Below the pieces are notes generated by a model. The model had not been told where the DNA came from, made no database searches, and saw only the letters and a program-made list of their open reading frames with translations. A stretch of DNA of 33,912 bases, from NCBI RefSeq assembly GCF_009846865.1, contig NZ_WUWN01000030.1, positions 1 to 33,912 of the forward strand, written 5' to 3'. Shown here piece by piece: positions 23,751 through 32,480 of the stretch. Numbering within the stretch: the first letter of the stretch is position 1; the number at the start of each line of letters is the position of its first letter. The stretch is from Puerhibacterium puerhi (GTDB lineage Bacteria; Actinomycetota; Actinomycetes; Actinomycetales; Cellulomonadaceae). The position numbers and the translations under genes were made by a program.

Positions 23751-24802
23751 TTGAGGCGCTCCCAGTAGCTCGGGCCGATCGGCTCGTCGAAGTCGTCCTC
23801 AGCCACGAGGTACCCCTCGTCGTCGACCGTGATCGGCAGCTGGGGCAGCGGACGCTTCGCCGGGCCGAAGACCACCTTGGCGCCGTCCGAGATGTCGAAC
23901 GTCGACTGGTGGCAGGGGCACAGGAGGTGGTGGGTCTGCTGCTCGTACAGGGCGACGGGGCAGCCCACGTGAGTGCAGATCTTCGAGTACGCGACGATGC
24001 CCTGGTACGAAGCACCCTCGCGGTGGTCGGACTTGAGGTCCGCGGGGTCGAGGCGGACGAGGAGCACGACGGCCTTGGCCTTCTCCGTGATCCACTCCTC
24101 GGTCTGCCGCTCCTCCTCGGGCACGTCCGGGATGACGTGTGCGACGGAGCCGATGGTGAGGTCGGCGGCCTTGATGAGCCGGCCGCTGGGGTCGTACGCG
24201 AGGCGACGGCCCTTGGTCCACAGCGTGTGGCGGAAGGACGAGACGTTCCAGTCGCCGCCCACCGAGCTGACCAGCGGCACGGCGATCGTCAGCGGGAAGA
24301 GCGCGAGGGCCGAGACCACGGCGCCCTTGAGCACGCCGCGGCGGGCGATGCCGGAGTCGTTGGCGCCCTGCTGGAGCGCGGCGACGGCGACCTCGCGGTT
24401 CTCCGGCGACGTCGCGGTCGGGTGGCGCTCGTCGATGTACTCGTGGTTCGACATCAGCGCCTTGGCCCAGTGGATCGCCGCGACGGCGATGCCCAGGAGC
24501 GAGACGCCGAGGCCGATGCCGAGCAGCTGGGTCGACAGGCGCGTGCCCTCGACGGTGCCGTCCGGGCGGACGGCGAAGTACGCGACGAGCGACGCGATGG
24601 TGCCGAGGCAGGAGATCCCGAAGAGGATCGCCACGGTGCGCTCGGCGCGCTTGGCCGCCTTGGGGTCGACGTCGGTCAGGCGCGGCTTGTGCTCCGGGAC
24701 CCCCGGGTCCGGGAAGCGGTCGCTCTGGACGAGGTCGCCGTTGCCGCCGGCGCGCTCGAGGCCGGAAGAGGAGTTGTTCACGGGGTTCTTGCTCTCGCTC
24801 AC
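23747..24802 (-). CDS. qcrA: Cytochrome bc1 complex Rieske iron-sulfur subunit
   Basis: The 351-residue Rieske protein carries its [2Fe-2S] cluster on Cys276 and His278 (CTHVGC) and Cys295 and His298 (CPCHQS). It has the actinobacterial three-helix N-terminal part: helices at about 57-77, 92-112 and 160-180. The last is preceded by an ARRG twin-arginine motif (residues 153-156), consistent with the known Tat-dependent insertion of the third helix in actinobacteria. The start is the GTG at 24802, which overlaps the qcrC stop by GTGA. An upstream in-frame extension to 24868 would lie inside qcrC and is rejected. Cysteine pairs for the structural disulfide (Cys281/Cys297) are present. Confidence 0.96.
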   Translation of the reverse strand: MSESKNPVNNSSSGLERAGGNGDLVQSDRFPDPGVPEHKPRLTDVDPKAAKRAERTVAILFGISCLGTIASLVAYFAVRPDGTVEGTRLSTQLLGIGLGVSLLGIAVAAIHWAKALMSNHEYIDERHPTATSPENREVAVAALQQGANDSGIARRGVLKGAVVSALALFPLTIAVPLVSSVGGDWNVSSFRHTLWTKGRRLAYDPSGRLIKAADLTIGSVAHVIPDVPEEERQTEEWITEKAKAVVLLVRLDPADLKSDHREGASYQGIVAYSKICTHVGCPVALYEQQTHHLLCPCHQSTFDISDGAKVVFGPAKRPLPQLPITVDDEGYLVAEDDFDEPIGPSYWERLK

Positions 24803-25578
24803 GAGGACTTGGCTCCGATCCACACCGAGCCGGCGATCAGCAGGCCGATGCCGACGATCCACGCCCACAGACCCTCGGCCACCGGGCCGATGCCGCCGAG
24901 CTCGAAGCCGCCGGCCGAGCCCTGCTTCTGGTCCTCGAGGTAGGCGATGATGTCGCGCTTGTCCTCAGGGGTGATGTTGGCGTCGTTGAACACCGGCATC
25001 GACTGCGGGCCGGTCAGCATGGCCTGGTAGATGTTGCGGGGCGAGGTGTCACGCAGGGAGGGCGCGTGCTTGCCCTCGGACAGCGCACCGCCGGCGCCGA
25101 CGGCGTTGTGGCACATCGCGCAGTTCGTGCGGAACAGCTCGAGGCCGTTCGCCGAGTCGCCCAGGGCCGGGTCGACCTGCTCGTCGGTCGGGATGGCCGG
25201 GCCGGCGCCGAGCGAGGCGACGTAGGCGGCCAGCGCGGCGGTCTGCTCCTCGTCCATCTGCGGCGGCTTGGCCGCGGCCTGCGGGCCGTTCATCTGCATG
25301 GGCATGCGGCCGGTCGAGACCTGGAAGTCGACAGCCGCGGCGCCCACGCCGACCAGCGACGGCGCCTCGGACGTGCCCTCGGCGTTGGGGCCGTGGCACG
25401 TGGCGCAGTTCGCCTGGAACAGCTTCTTGCCGGTCTCGATGTCCGCGGTGCTGGCGGTCTCGGCCTTGGCCGAGCTCGGTGCGAGAACGGCGTAGACGCC
25501 GCCCGTGACCAGCAGCGCCAGCAGCAGAAGCACGACCGGGGCGAACCGGTGGTGCCTGCGGGCGGCGAGTGCCTTCAC
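24799..25578 (-). CDS. qcrC: Cytochrome bc1 complex dihaem cytochrome c subunit
   Basis: The 259-residue protein has two CXXCH haem-c sites, CATCH (58-62) and CAMCH (153-157). An N-terminal signal/anchor helix lies at about 12-33 and a C-terminal membrane helix at about 234-254. Axial methionines are plausible in RMPMQMNG and GPQSMPVF. In actinobacteria this fused dihaem cytochrome hands electrons directly to CuA of CtaC within the bc1-aa3 supercomplex, and no soluble cytochrome c is needed. The GTG start at 25578 has a GAGG about eight bases upstream. It is the second gene of the minus-strand operon, following ctaE by 73 bp. Confidence 0.96.
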   Translation of the reverse strand: MKALAARRHHRFAPVVLLLLALLVTGGVYAVLAPSSAKAETASTADIETGKKLFQANCATCHGPNAEGTSEAPSLVGVGAAAVDFQVSTGRMPMQMNGPQAAAKPPQMDEEQTAALAAYVASLGAGPAIPTDEQVDPALGDSANGLELFRTNCAMCHNAVGAGGALSEGKHAPSLRDTSPRNIYQAMLTGPQSMPVFNDANITPEDKRDIIAYLEDQKQGSAGGFELGGIGPVAEGLWAWIVGIGLLIAGSVWIGAKSS

Positions 25579-25651
25579 GAAATGAACCTCGTCTCGTGGC
25601 GTTGGTGGGTCGGTAGGTTCGTCCGGCAGCGGCCTCGCCGCCGGGCGGAGG

Positions 25652-26299
25652 TCACTTCAGCAGGTAGATGACGCAGAACAGCGCGATCCACACGACGTCG
25701 ACGAAGTGCCAGTAGTAGGACGTGACGATCGCGGTGGTGGCCTCGTGGTGGCCGAACCGGCGGGCGGCGAAGGAGCGGCCCAGCAGGAAGAGGAAGGCGA
25801 CCAGGCCGCCGACCACGTGCAGGCCGTGGAAGCCGGTCGTGAGGTAGAAGACCGAGCCGTACGGGCTGGAGGAGATGGTCAGGCCCTCGTGCACCAGCTC
25901 GGCGTACTCGAAGATCTGGCCGGCGATGAAGAAGGCGCCCATGAGGTAGGTCAGGGTCATCCACTCGTGCATGCCCCAGCCGCGGACGTTGAAGATCGAG
26001 CCGGTGCGCGAGGGCTGGAACTTCTCGGCCGCCCAGACGCCCATCTGGCAGGTCACCGAGGACAGGACCAGCACCGTCGAGTTGATGAAGGCGAACGTGA
26101 GGTTGAGCTTGCCCGACTGGGTCGCCCACTCCTCGGTCGGCATCACGGAGCGCACGGTGAAGTACATGGCGAACAGGCCGGCGAAGAACATCAGCTCGCT
26201 GGCCAGCCAGACGATCGTCCCGACCGACACGGGGTTCGGACGGTTGACGCTCACGTGCTGGTGGGCGGTGGGGGCAGCAGCCGTTGCGGTCGTGGACAC
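25652..26299 (-). CDS. ctaE: Cytochrome c oxidase subunit III
   Basis: The 215-residue protein has five to six membrane helices and subunit III motifs: [17 protein letters not shown] near the start, [30 protein letters not shown], and [15 protein letters not shown] at the end. Subunit III stabilises the proton-pumping oxidase. It is encoded here with qcrCAB rather than with ctaCDF, the normal actinobacterial split. The GTG at 26299 begins a hydrophilic [21 protein letters not shown] leader. There is no ribosome site before it, but a -10-like AATAAT lies six bases upstream, so translation may start on a leaderless mRNA. A longer upstream frame to 26683 has no family support. Confidence 0.95.
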   Translation of the reverse strand: MSTTATAAAPTAHQHVSVNRPNPVSVGTIVWLASELMFFAGLFAMYFTVRSVMPTEEWATQSGKLNLTFAFINSTVLVLSSVTCQMGVWAAEKFQPSRTGSIFNVRGWGMHEWMTLTYLMGAFFIAGQIFEYAELVHEGLTISSSPYGSVFYLTTGFHGLHVVGGLVAFLFLLGRSFAARRFGHHEATTAIVTSYYWHFVDVVWIALFCVIYLLK

Positions 26300-26305
26300 G
26301 CAGCC

Positions 26306-26311
26306 ATTATT
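26306..26311 (-). promoter_or_regulatory. Candidate -10 element for a leaderless ctaE-qcrCAB transcript
   Basis: On the minus strand AATAAT is separated by only six bases from the ctaE GTG start at 26299, the spacing expected from a -10 hexamer to +1. It is one of the few AT-rich spots in the window. No strong -35 is seen at 17 bp spacing. Confidence 0.45.
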
Positions 26312-26548
26312 GCCGACTCCGCCGACCGGTGAGGCACCGTAAACGGCGCGGGAGCAGGGAAAGTTCGGCGGATTTGGCGGTTTCTCGCGGTTGTGTCGCT
26401 CGATGCTGACACGCGACCGGAGAGTGCCAGTAAAAGACCACGCACCGGGCCTTCTCGTCCTGACACCTGTGTGCCACGATGCCAGCAAACTGCGGCCGCC
26501 CGGCCGGGGACGGCACGGGGCGGCGCCGTCGGCGACGAGGAGGTCGGG

Positions 26549-26971
26549 ATGACGGACGTGAGCACCGCGGCGGTGCCGCGGGGGACCGGCGCGGCGGACG
26601 GGCCGCGGGTGCTGCTCTACAGCGACGACCGCTCGGTGCGCGAGCAGGTGCGGCTCGCCGTCGGCCCGCGGCTGCGGGCGCACGCCGCGCCCATCGACTG
26701 GGCGGAGGTGGCCACGCCGGCCGCCGTCGTCGCCGCGGTCGACCGCGCGGGCTGGGACCTGCTGGTGCTCGACGGCGAGGCGGACAAGGCCGGGGGCATG
26801 GGGCTGGCCCGTCAGCTGAAGAACGAGATCTACGAGTGCCCGCCGATCCTGGTCCTCACCGGCCGCGCGCAGGACGCTTGGCTAGCATCGTGGTCGCTCG
26901 CGGACGCCGTGGTGCCCCGGCCCCTCGACGCCCTCGAGCTGCAGCGCGCCGTGGCGGCGCTCCTGTCCTGA
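26549..26971 (+). CDS. Stand-alone receiver-like (REC) domain protein with altered conserved lysine
   Basis: The 140-residue protein has the order of a response-regulator receiver domain after a ~19-residue tail: VLLYSDDRS (acidic pair Asp26-Asp27), LLVLDGEAD (Asp75 as the likely phospho-acceptor position), ILVLTGRA (Thr104) and [11 protein letters not shown]. In the last motif the normally invariant lysine of K-P is Arg124. There is no output domain and no histidine kinase nearby. It may be a pseudo-receiver or a single-domain regulator. The ATG at 26549 has GAGGAGG at 26536-26542. It is divergent from ctaE and 77 bp upstream of trpD. An actinobacterial homologue at this place is expected, but its function is unknown to me. 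Confidence 0.75.
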   Translation: MTDVSTAAVPRGTGAADGPRVLLYSDDRSVREQVRLAVGPRLRAHAAPIDWAEVATPAAVVAAVDRAGWDLLVLDGEADKAGGMGLARQLKNEIYECPPILVLTGRAQDAWLASWSLADAVVPRPLDALELQRAVAALLS

Positions 26972-27048
26972 CCGGCGCCCTCGCCGGCAGGCCGGGCGCG
27001 CGGCGAGCCCCGGCGCGCGCCACGACCACCCCGAGGGAAGGACCCGCG

Positions 27049-28140
27049 TTGTCCCAGCCGACCGCCGCACGCCCGAGCGCCGCGCCCACGCCGTCCGACC
27101 TCTCGTGGCCGGTGGTGATGAACCGGCTCGTCGCCGGGCAGGACCTCACCGCCGAGCAGGCGGCCTGGGCCATGGACGAGGTCATGGCCGGCGAGGTGGC
27201 GCCCGCGCGCCTCGCGGGGTTCCTCATGGGCCTGCGCGCCAAGGGCGAGACCGTCGACGAGCTGGCGGGCCTGGCGCGGTCGATGGTCCGGCACGCGACG
27301 CCGCTGGAGCACCGGGGCCGCGCCGTCGACATCGTCGGCACGGGCGGCGACCGCGCCCACACGGTGAACATCTCCACCATGGCGGCCGTGGTCGTGGCGG
27401 GCACGGGCGTGCGCGTGGTCAAGCACGGCAACCGCGCCGCGACGAGCTCGTCCGGGTCGGCCGACGTGCTCGAGGCGCTCGGCATCCGCCTCGACCACCC
27501 GCCGCGCCGGGTGGCGCAGATCGCCGCCGAGGCCGGCATCACGTTCTGCTTCGCGCAGGTCTTCCACCCGTCGATGCGGCACGCGGCGGTGGCGCGCAAG
27601 GAGCTGGCGGTCGCCACCGCGTTCAACTTCCTGGGGCCGCTCACCAACCCGGTGCGGCCGCAGGCGACCGCCGTCGGGTGCGCGGACGCGCGCATGGCGC
27701 CGCTCATGGCCGGCGTGTTCGCCGAGCAGGGCACCGACGCCCTGGTGTTCCGGGGCGACGACGGGCTCGACGAGCTCGCCGCGACCGGCGGTGCCACGGT
27801 CTGGGAGGTCCGCGGCGGCGTGGTGAGCGAGGCGCGGCTCGACGCCGCCGCCGAGCTCGGCCTGCGGCGCATCGAGGTCGCCGACCTGCGCGGCGGCGAC
27901 GCCGCGCACAACGCCGGCGTGGCGCGCGACGTGCTGACGGGCGTCGACCGCGGGCCGGTGCGCGAGACGGTGCTGCTCAACGCGGCGGCGGCGCTCGTGG
28001 CCGACGCGACGCTGCCGGGCACCGGGAGCGGGAGCCTCGCCGAGCGGCTGGCCGCCGGCATCGACCTCGCGGCGCGCAGCGTCGACGACGGCGCGGCGGC
28101 CGCGGTGCTCGAGCGCTGGCGCGCGGCGTCGGCGCGCTGA
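27049..28140 (+). CDS. trpD: Anthranilate phosphoribosyltransferase
   Basis: The 363-residue enzyme transfers the phosphoribosyl group of PRPP to anthranilate, the second committed step of tryptophan synthesis. Family motifs are DIVGTGGD (about 94-101, PRPP-binding glycine loop), [50 protein letters not shown] and [14 protein letters not shown]. The length is usual for actinobacteria. The start is the TTG at 27049, preceded by GGGAAGGA at 27035-27042; no in-frame ATG or GTG lies before the conserved N-terminal helices. No other trp genes are nearby. trpD next to ctaE-qcrCAB is also seen in mycobacteria (from memory), so this is conserved context. Confidence 0.95.
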   Translation: MSQPTAARPSAAPTPSDLSWPVVMNRLVAGQDLTAEQAAWAMDEVMAGEVAPARLAGFLMGLRAKGETVDELAGLARSMVRHATPLEHRGRAVDIVGTGGDRAHTVNISTMAAVVVAGTGVRVVKHGNRAATSSSGSADVLEALGIRLDHPPRRVAQIAAEAGITFCFAQVFHPSMRHAAVARKELAVATAFNFLGPLTNPVRPQATAVGCADARMAPLMAGVFAEQGTDALVFRGDDGLDELAATGGATVWEVRGGVVSEARLDAAAELGLRRIEVADLRGGDAAHNAGVARDVLTGVDRGPVRETVLLNAAAALVADATLPGTGSGSLAERLAAGIDLAARSVDDGAAAAVLERWRAASAR

Positions 28141-28163
28141 GGGCGCGAGAGGCTGCCTTGGGC

Positions 28164-28186
28164 CGCGAGGGGCCGCACGCCTCGCG
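28164..28186. terminator. Weak hairpin between trpD and the Lrp-type gene
   Basis: CGCGAGG (28164-28170) and CCTCGCG (28180-28186) with a 9-nt loop lie in the 69-bp gap between convergent genes. The stem is short, so termination is uncertain. Confidence 0.35.
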
Positions 28187-28209
28187 ACGCGCCGGCGGGT
28201 CCCGGCGGG

Positions 28210-28491
28210 TCAGTCGTCGAGACCGAGGGCGAACGCCTGCTCGAGGTCCATGCTGGAGTAGGCCCGGAACGCGATGAGCGTCTCCGTGCGCACCACGCCG
28301 GGCACCTTCGAGATGCCGTCGGCGATCGCGTCGGCGAGCGCCTCGTGCTCGCGCACCCGCACCATCGCGACCAGGTCCGCCTTGCCGGTGACCGAGTAGA
28401 CCTCGCTGACGCCCTTGAGGTTGGCCACCTGGGCCGCCACCTCGGGGATCCGGTCCGGTTCGGTGTCGATGAGCACGATCGCCGTCAGCAT
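28210..28491 (-). CDS. Stand-alone Lrp/AsnC-type ligand-binding (RAM) domain protein
   Basis: The 93-residue protein consists only of the alpha/beta effector domain of Lrp/AsnC regulators: AIVLIDTEPDRIPEVAAQV, GVSEVYSVTGKADLVAMVRV, then ISKVPGVVRTETLIAF. It has no DNA-binding helix-turn-helix. Such small RAM-domain proteins form ring-like oligomers and can bind amino acids (family knowledge); whether this one modulates an Lrp regulator is unknown. Its ATG overlaps the stop of the upstream exonuclease gene as ATGCTGA (28485-28491), so it is translationally coupled to that DNA-processing enzyme. Codons 90-93 encode a short acidic end. Confidence 0.88.
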   Translation of the reverse strand: MLTAIVLIDTEPDRIPEVAAQVANLKGVSEVYSVTGKADLVAMVRVREHEALADAIADGISKVPGVVRTETLIAFRAYSSMDLEQAFALGLDD

Positions 28492-30284
28492 GGGGCCATG
28501 CTAGCCACCGCCGGCGCGGCCGCCGCGGGCGTCGCCTCGGCCGCCGTGACGCGGGCCCGGACCTCGCCGGAGACGCCGCCGAGGTCGGCGTGGGCGAGCG
28601 CCGAGCGCACCGGCACCGCCCACGGCTCGGAGGCGTGCACCAGCCGCACCCCCGGACGCTCGAGCCAGGCGATGACGAGCGCCGCCTCCTCCGGGTGGCA
28701 GGCCGGCGCGGGCGGGCACGGCGGCGCGACCACCTCGGCCGTCGCGCGCAGGGCGTCGACGACCGGCAGCGGGTCCTCGTCGCGCCCGGTGACCGCCGTG
28801 GCGGCCAGCCGGCCGTGGCGCACCACGACCAGCTCCCAGCCGCCGGCGTCGGTCGGCCGCGCCGCGACGAGCTCGGCGCAGCGCGCGAGCGGCGCCAGCC
28901 GCTGCGCGCGCCCGGCGCCCTGGACGTAGGACCGCAGGCGCGCGGTGACCTGGCCGGCCTCCTCGAAGCGCTCCTCGGCCGCCAGCCGCGCGATGCGCCC
29001 GGCAAGGGCGCGCACGACGGCGGACGGGTCGCTCTCGAGGGCGCGCGCGGCCGCGTCCGCCACGGCGGCGTACGCCGCGTCGGGCTCCGCGACGGCGGTG
29101 CACGGGGCCGAGCACCGACCCATCCCGGCGAGCGCGCACGGGCTGCCGGGCGTGCGCGAGACCAGCGGCAGGCGGGCGGTGCACTGCCGCAGGGGCAGGG
29201 CGTCGTGCAGCGCGTCGACCGCCTCCTGGGCGGTGCGGCGGGAGGTGAACGGCCCGATGTGCGCCGCCCCGGGCCGCACGTCCCGGACCACCGACAGCCG
29301 GGGGTACGCCTCGTCCGTCAGGCGCACCCACGACTGGCGCTCGGGGTGCTTGGAGCGGCGGTTGTACCGCGGCGCGTGCTCGGCGATGAGCCGCAGCTCG
29401 CGCACCGCCGCCTCCAGCGGGGTCGCGCACACGACCGGGGTGACGGCGTGGGCGATGCGGACCATCTCGGTCATGCGGCGGCGCTTCTCGGCGGCGGTGA
29501 AGTAGGAGCGCACGCGCTTGCGGATGTTGGTCGACGTGCCGACGTACAGCACCTCGTCCTTCGGCCCGCGGAACAGGTAGACCCCCGGCGCCTCGGGCAG
29601 GTCGTCGGCCAGGTGCCGCTTGCGCCGAACGTCGGGCGGCACGGGGTCGGCGGCCGTCGCCAGGTCCTCGAGGTGGGTGATGCCGAGCGGGCCGAGGCGC
29701 GCGAGCAGGGCGTGCAGCACGTCGACCGTGGCGCGCGCGTCGGCGAGCGCCCGGTGCTCCGGGGTCACCTGCGCCCGGAACAGCGCGGCGAGCGTCGAGA
29801 GCTTGTGGTTCGGCGCCTCGTCGCGGGTCACGACGCGGCGCGCGAGCGGCACCGTGTCCACCACGGGGAAGCCGGGCCAGTCGTAGCCGAGCTGCTCGCA
29901 CGCCGCGCGCAGGAAGCCGACGTCGAACGGCGCGTTGTGCGCCACCAGCACCGCGCCGCGGGCCCACTCGAGGAAGCTGGGCAGCACGAGGGAGACGGGG
30001 GGAGCGGTGGCCACCATCGCCGTCGTGATGCCCGTCAGCCGGGCGACGAAGGCCGGCACGGGGCGACCGGGGTTGACGAGCGACTGGAACTCCCCGAGGA
30101 CCTCCCCGCCGCGCACCTTGACCGCACCGATCTCGGTGATGCCGCCGTCGGCCGCCCGCGTGCCGGTGGTCTCGAGGTCGACGACGACGAAGGTGACGTC
30201 CTGCAGCGGGGTGCCCAGGTCCTCGAAGGAGGGCTGGACCACCTGCTGCCGCCCCTGCCGGGACGCGTCGGTGGTGCTCGTCAT
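28485..30284 (-). CDS. DEDDh 3'-5' exonuclease fused to a UvrC-like GIY-YIG endonuclease
   Basis: The 599-residue protein has two nuclease modules. Residues about 30-195 are a DnaQ-type DEDDh exonuclease with Asp36-Glu38 (VVDLETTG), Asp121 (HNAPFDVGF), and His177 and Asp182 (EHRALADA). From about 228 a GIY-YIG domain follows (APGVYLF...VLYVGTSTNIRKRVRSYF). Next come a UvrC-like cysteine segment (PCALAGMGRCSAPC) and a UVR-like helical hairpin (LAAEERFEEAGQVTARLRSYV). This combination resembles the N-terminal incision half of UvrC or the Cho endonuclease, joined to a proofreading-type exonuclease. A DNA-repair role is likely, though the lesion is unknown. The ATG at 30284 starts just before the exonuclease fold. 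The architecture occurs in other actinobacteria. Confidence 0.9.
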   Translation of the reverse strand: MTSTTDASRQGRQQVVQPSFEDLGTPLQDVTFVVVDLETTGTRAADGGITEIGAVKVRGGEVLGEFQSLVNPGRPVPAFVARLTGITTAMVATAPPVSLVLPSFLEWARGAVLVAHNAPFDVGFLRAACEQLGYDWPGFPVVDTVPLARRVVTRDEAPNHKLSTLAALFRAQVTPEHRALADARATVDVLHALLARLGPLGITHLEDLATAADPVPPDVRRKRHLADDLPEAPGVYLFRGPKDEVLYVGTSTNIRKRVRSYFTAAEKRRRMTEMVRIAHAVTPVVCATPLEAAVRELRLIAEHAPRYNRRSKHPERQSWVRLTDEAYPRLSVVRDVRPGAAHIGPFTSRRTAQEAVDALHDALPLRQCTARLPLVSRTPGSPCALAGMGRCSAPCTAVAEPDAAYAAVADAAARALESDPSAVVRALAGRIARLAAEERFEEAGQVTARLRSYVQGAGRAQRLAPLARCAELVAARPTDAGGWELVVVRHGRLAATAVTGRDEDPLPVVDALRATAEVVAPPCPPAPACHPEEAALVIAWLERPGVRLVHASEPWAVPVRSALAHADLGGVSGEVRARVTAAEATPAAAAPAVASMAPC

Positions 30285-30301
30285 GGCCCCGGACGCTACG
30301 A

Positions 30302-30344
30302 GGCCCCACCGACACGCCCGGTCGCCGGGGGTGCCGGTGGGGCC
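30302..30344 (-). terminator. Hairpin downstream of the acyl-CoA ligase gene
   Basis: Arms 30302-30315 and 30331-30344 pair over 14 bp with one G-U on the minus-strand transcript, with a 15-nt loop. It lies 21 bp past the ligase stop and 18 bp before the exonuclease start, so the ligase gene probably ends here. Confidence 0.6.
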
Positions 30345-30364
30345 GCGAGGCCGCGCGCGGGCCC

Positions 30365-32188
30365 CTAGAGGGTGTGCAGGGTGTCGCGGTCGTCGCCGGG
30401 GGCGTAGAGCCGCTCGACGTCCTGCGCGTAGTCCTTGAGCACCAGGTTCCGCTTGACCTTGAGCGACGGCGTCAGGTAGCCGTTCTCCACGGTGAAGTCG
30501 CAGGTCAGCACGGTGAACTTGCGGATCGACTCGGCGCGGGAGACCGCCGCGTTGGCCCGCGTGACGGCGGCGTCCAGCGCCGCGAGCACGTCGGGGTCGG
30601 TGGCCGCCTGGTCCACCGTCATCGCGGGCTTGCCCTGCATCGTCAGCCAGCCGGGCAGGCCCTCGGGGTCGAGGGTGATGAGGGCGCCGATGAACGGCTT
30701 GCCGTCGCCGACGACGACGCACTGGCTCACCAGCGCGTGGGCGCGGATGCGGTCCTCGAGCACCGCGGGCGCCACGTTCTTGCCGCCGGCGGTGACGATG
30801 ATCTCCTTCTTGCGGCCCGTGATCCGCAGGAACCCGTCGTCGTCGAGCGAGCCGAGGTCGCCGGTGCGGAACCACTCGCCGTCGAACGCCTCGCGCGTGG
30901 CCTCGGCGTTGCCGTGGTAGCCGCGGAAGATGTGGTGGCCGCGCAGCAGGATCTCGCCGTCGGGCGCGATCCGGGCGGCGCAGCCGGGCAGCTGCAGCCC
31001 GACGGTGCCGATCCGCGTGCGCTCGGGCAGGTTCACGCAGGTCGGTGCCGTCGACTCGGTGAGGCCGTAGCCCTCGAGGATCTTCAGCCCGATGCCGCGG
31101 TAGAAGTGGCCCAGCCGCTCGCCGAGCGGGCCGCCGCCGGAGACGGCGTACCGCGCCTGCCCGCCGAGCACCGCCTTGAGCTTGCTGTACACCAGGGCGT
31201 CTGCGACCTTGTGCTGCAGGGTCAGCCACAGCGACGGGCCCGACGGCGTGTCCAGCGCCCGCGACCAGGCGATCGCCGTCGCCGCCGCCCAGTGGAAGAT
31301 CCGCCCCTTGCCCTCGGTCGCCGCCTTCTGCTCGGCGGAGTTGTAGACCTTCTCGAACACCCGCGGCACGGCCAGGATGTACGTCGGCCGGAACGAGCCG
31401 AGGTCCGTGGTGAGCGTCTTGATGTCGGGCGCGTGGCCCAGCACCGTGCCGCTGGCCAGCGCGAGCACCTCGATGAAGCGGGCGAACACGTGCGCGAGCG
31501 GCAGGAACAGCAGCGTCCGGCCGCCCTCGGTGAACACCTCGGGCACGAACGCGACGGCGTTGCGGGCCAGCGACGCGAAGTTGCGGTGCGTGAGCTCGGC
31601 GCCCTTGGGCCGGCCGGTGGTGCCGGAGGTGTAGATGATCGTCGCGACGTCGTCGAGCGACGCGAGCGCGCGGCGCCGGGCGATCTCCTCGTCGGGCACG
31701 TCGCGGCCCGCCGCGACGACGTCGTCCAGGCCGCCGTCGTCGATGACGAGGACCTCCCGGCAGGACGGGGCCTCCGCCAGCACCTGCTCGACGACCGCCG
31801 CGTTCCCCTTGGTCTCGGCGAACAGCAGGGTCACGCCGGCGTCGGTGAGGATCCACTGGACCTGCTCGGCGCTCGAGGTCTCGTAGACCGGGACGGGGAC
31901 GGCGCCGGCGGCCCAGATCGCGAAGTCGAGCAGCGTCCACTCGTAGCGCGTGCGGGACATGATCGCGACGGGGTCGCCGGGCTGGACGCCCTTCGCGACA
32001 AGGCCCTTGGCGACGGCCACGACGCGCGCGTCGAACTGGGCGACGGTGACCGGCTCCCACACCCCCGCGGCGTTCGGCACCTCGGCGAGGACGGCGTCGG
32101 GCGCGCTGGCGAGCCGGTCCGTGACGATGTCGTTGAGGTTCGACGACGTCGGCAGCTCGACGCGCAGGGGGGTGCTGATCTCGTCCAT
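30365..32188 (-). CDS. Long-chain fatty-acid--CoA ligase (AMP-forming)
   Basis: The 607-residue enzyme activates a fatty acid to acyl-AMP and then acyl-CoA. ANL-superfamily motifs are IIYTSGTTGRPKGAELTH (ATP-binding P-loop, about 187-204), LFLPLAHVFARF, AVSGGGPL, EGYGLTESTAP (A5 motif), WFRTGDLG, and RITGRKKEIIVTAGGKNVAP (hinge). It is of the FadD15/LACS length class common in actinobacteria. The ATG at 32188 has GGAG seven bases upstream; an open extension to 32326 has no family similarity. It is monocistronic or nearly so, with a hairpin after it and a divergent glucokinase gene before it. Chain-length preference cannot be read from sequence. Confidence 0.93.
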   Translation of the reverse strand: MDEISTPLRVELPTSSNLNDIVTDRLASAPDAVLAEVPNAAGVWEPVTVAQFDARVVAVAKGLVAKGVQPGDPVAIMSRTRYEWTLLDFAIWAAGAVPVPVYETSSAEQVQWILTDAGVTLLFAETKGNAAVVEQVLAEAPSCREVLVIDDGGLDDVVAAGRDVPDEEIARRRALASLDDVATIIYTSGTTGRPKGAELTHRNFASLARNAVAFVPEVFTEGGRTLLFLPLAHVFARFIEVLALASGTVLGHAPDIKTLTTDLGSFRPTYILAVPRVFEKVYNSAEQKAATEGKGRIFHWAAATAIAWSRALDTPSGPSLWLTLQHKVADALVYSKLKAVLGGQARYAVSGGGPLGERLGHFYRGIGLKILEGYGLTESTAPTCVNLPERTRIGTVGLQLPGCAARIAPDGEILLRGHHIFRGYHGNAEATREAFDGEWFRTGDLGSLDDDGFLRITGRKKEIIVTAGGKNVAPAVLEDRIRAHALVSQCVVVGDGKPFIGALITLDPEGLPGWLTMQGKPAMTVDQAATDPDVLAALDAAVTRANAAVSRAESIRKFTVLTCDFTVENGYLTPSLKVKRNLVLKDYAQDVERLYAPGDDRDTLHTL

Positions 32189-32480
32189 GACTGACTCCAG
32201 TGGCAGGTCCGGTCCGTGGCCGCCACGATACTCGGTCTCAGTCGTGCCTGTGACACCGGTCACCGCCGCGCCTACGTCGAGGACGACGGACCCCTTACCG
32301 CCCCCGGGTCGTCGCTCACGCGGCACCGCGGGGCGGTCGGGCGTCCGTCAGGTGCACATCACAGCACAGGCACTCTCGGCGGTCGATAGGCTGGGCGCGC
32401 GCTCGGGACGGCGACGCCCCGCAGCGAACAGCGCCGCCGCACAGCACGGCGGCCCCGATGACGAACGTGAGGTCGAGCGG

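Noticed and set aside
22014-23768. Long plus-strand open frame opposite qcrB
   Set aside because: Antisense shadow of a clear cytochrome b gene; its sequence is Arg/Glu/His/Val-rich with no fold signal. The same applies to the plus-strand frames at 28590-30368 and 30374-32194 and the minus-strand frames at 2118-3839 and 17206-19899.
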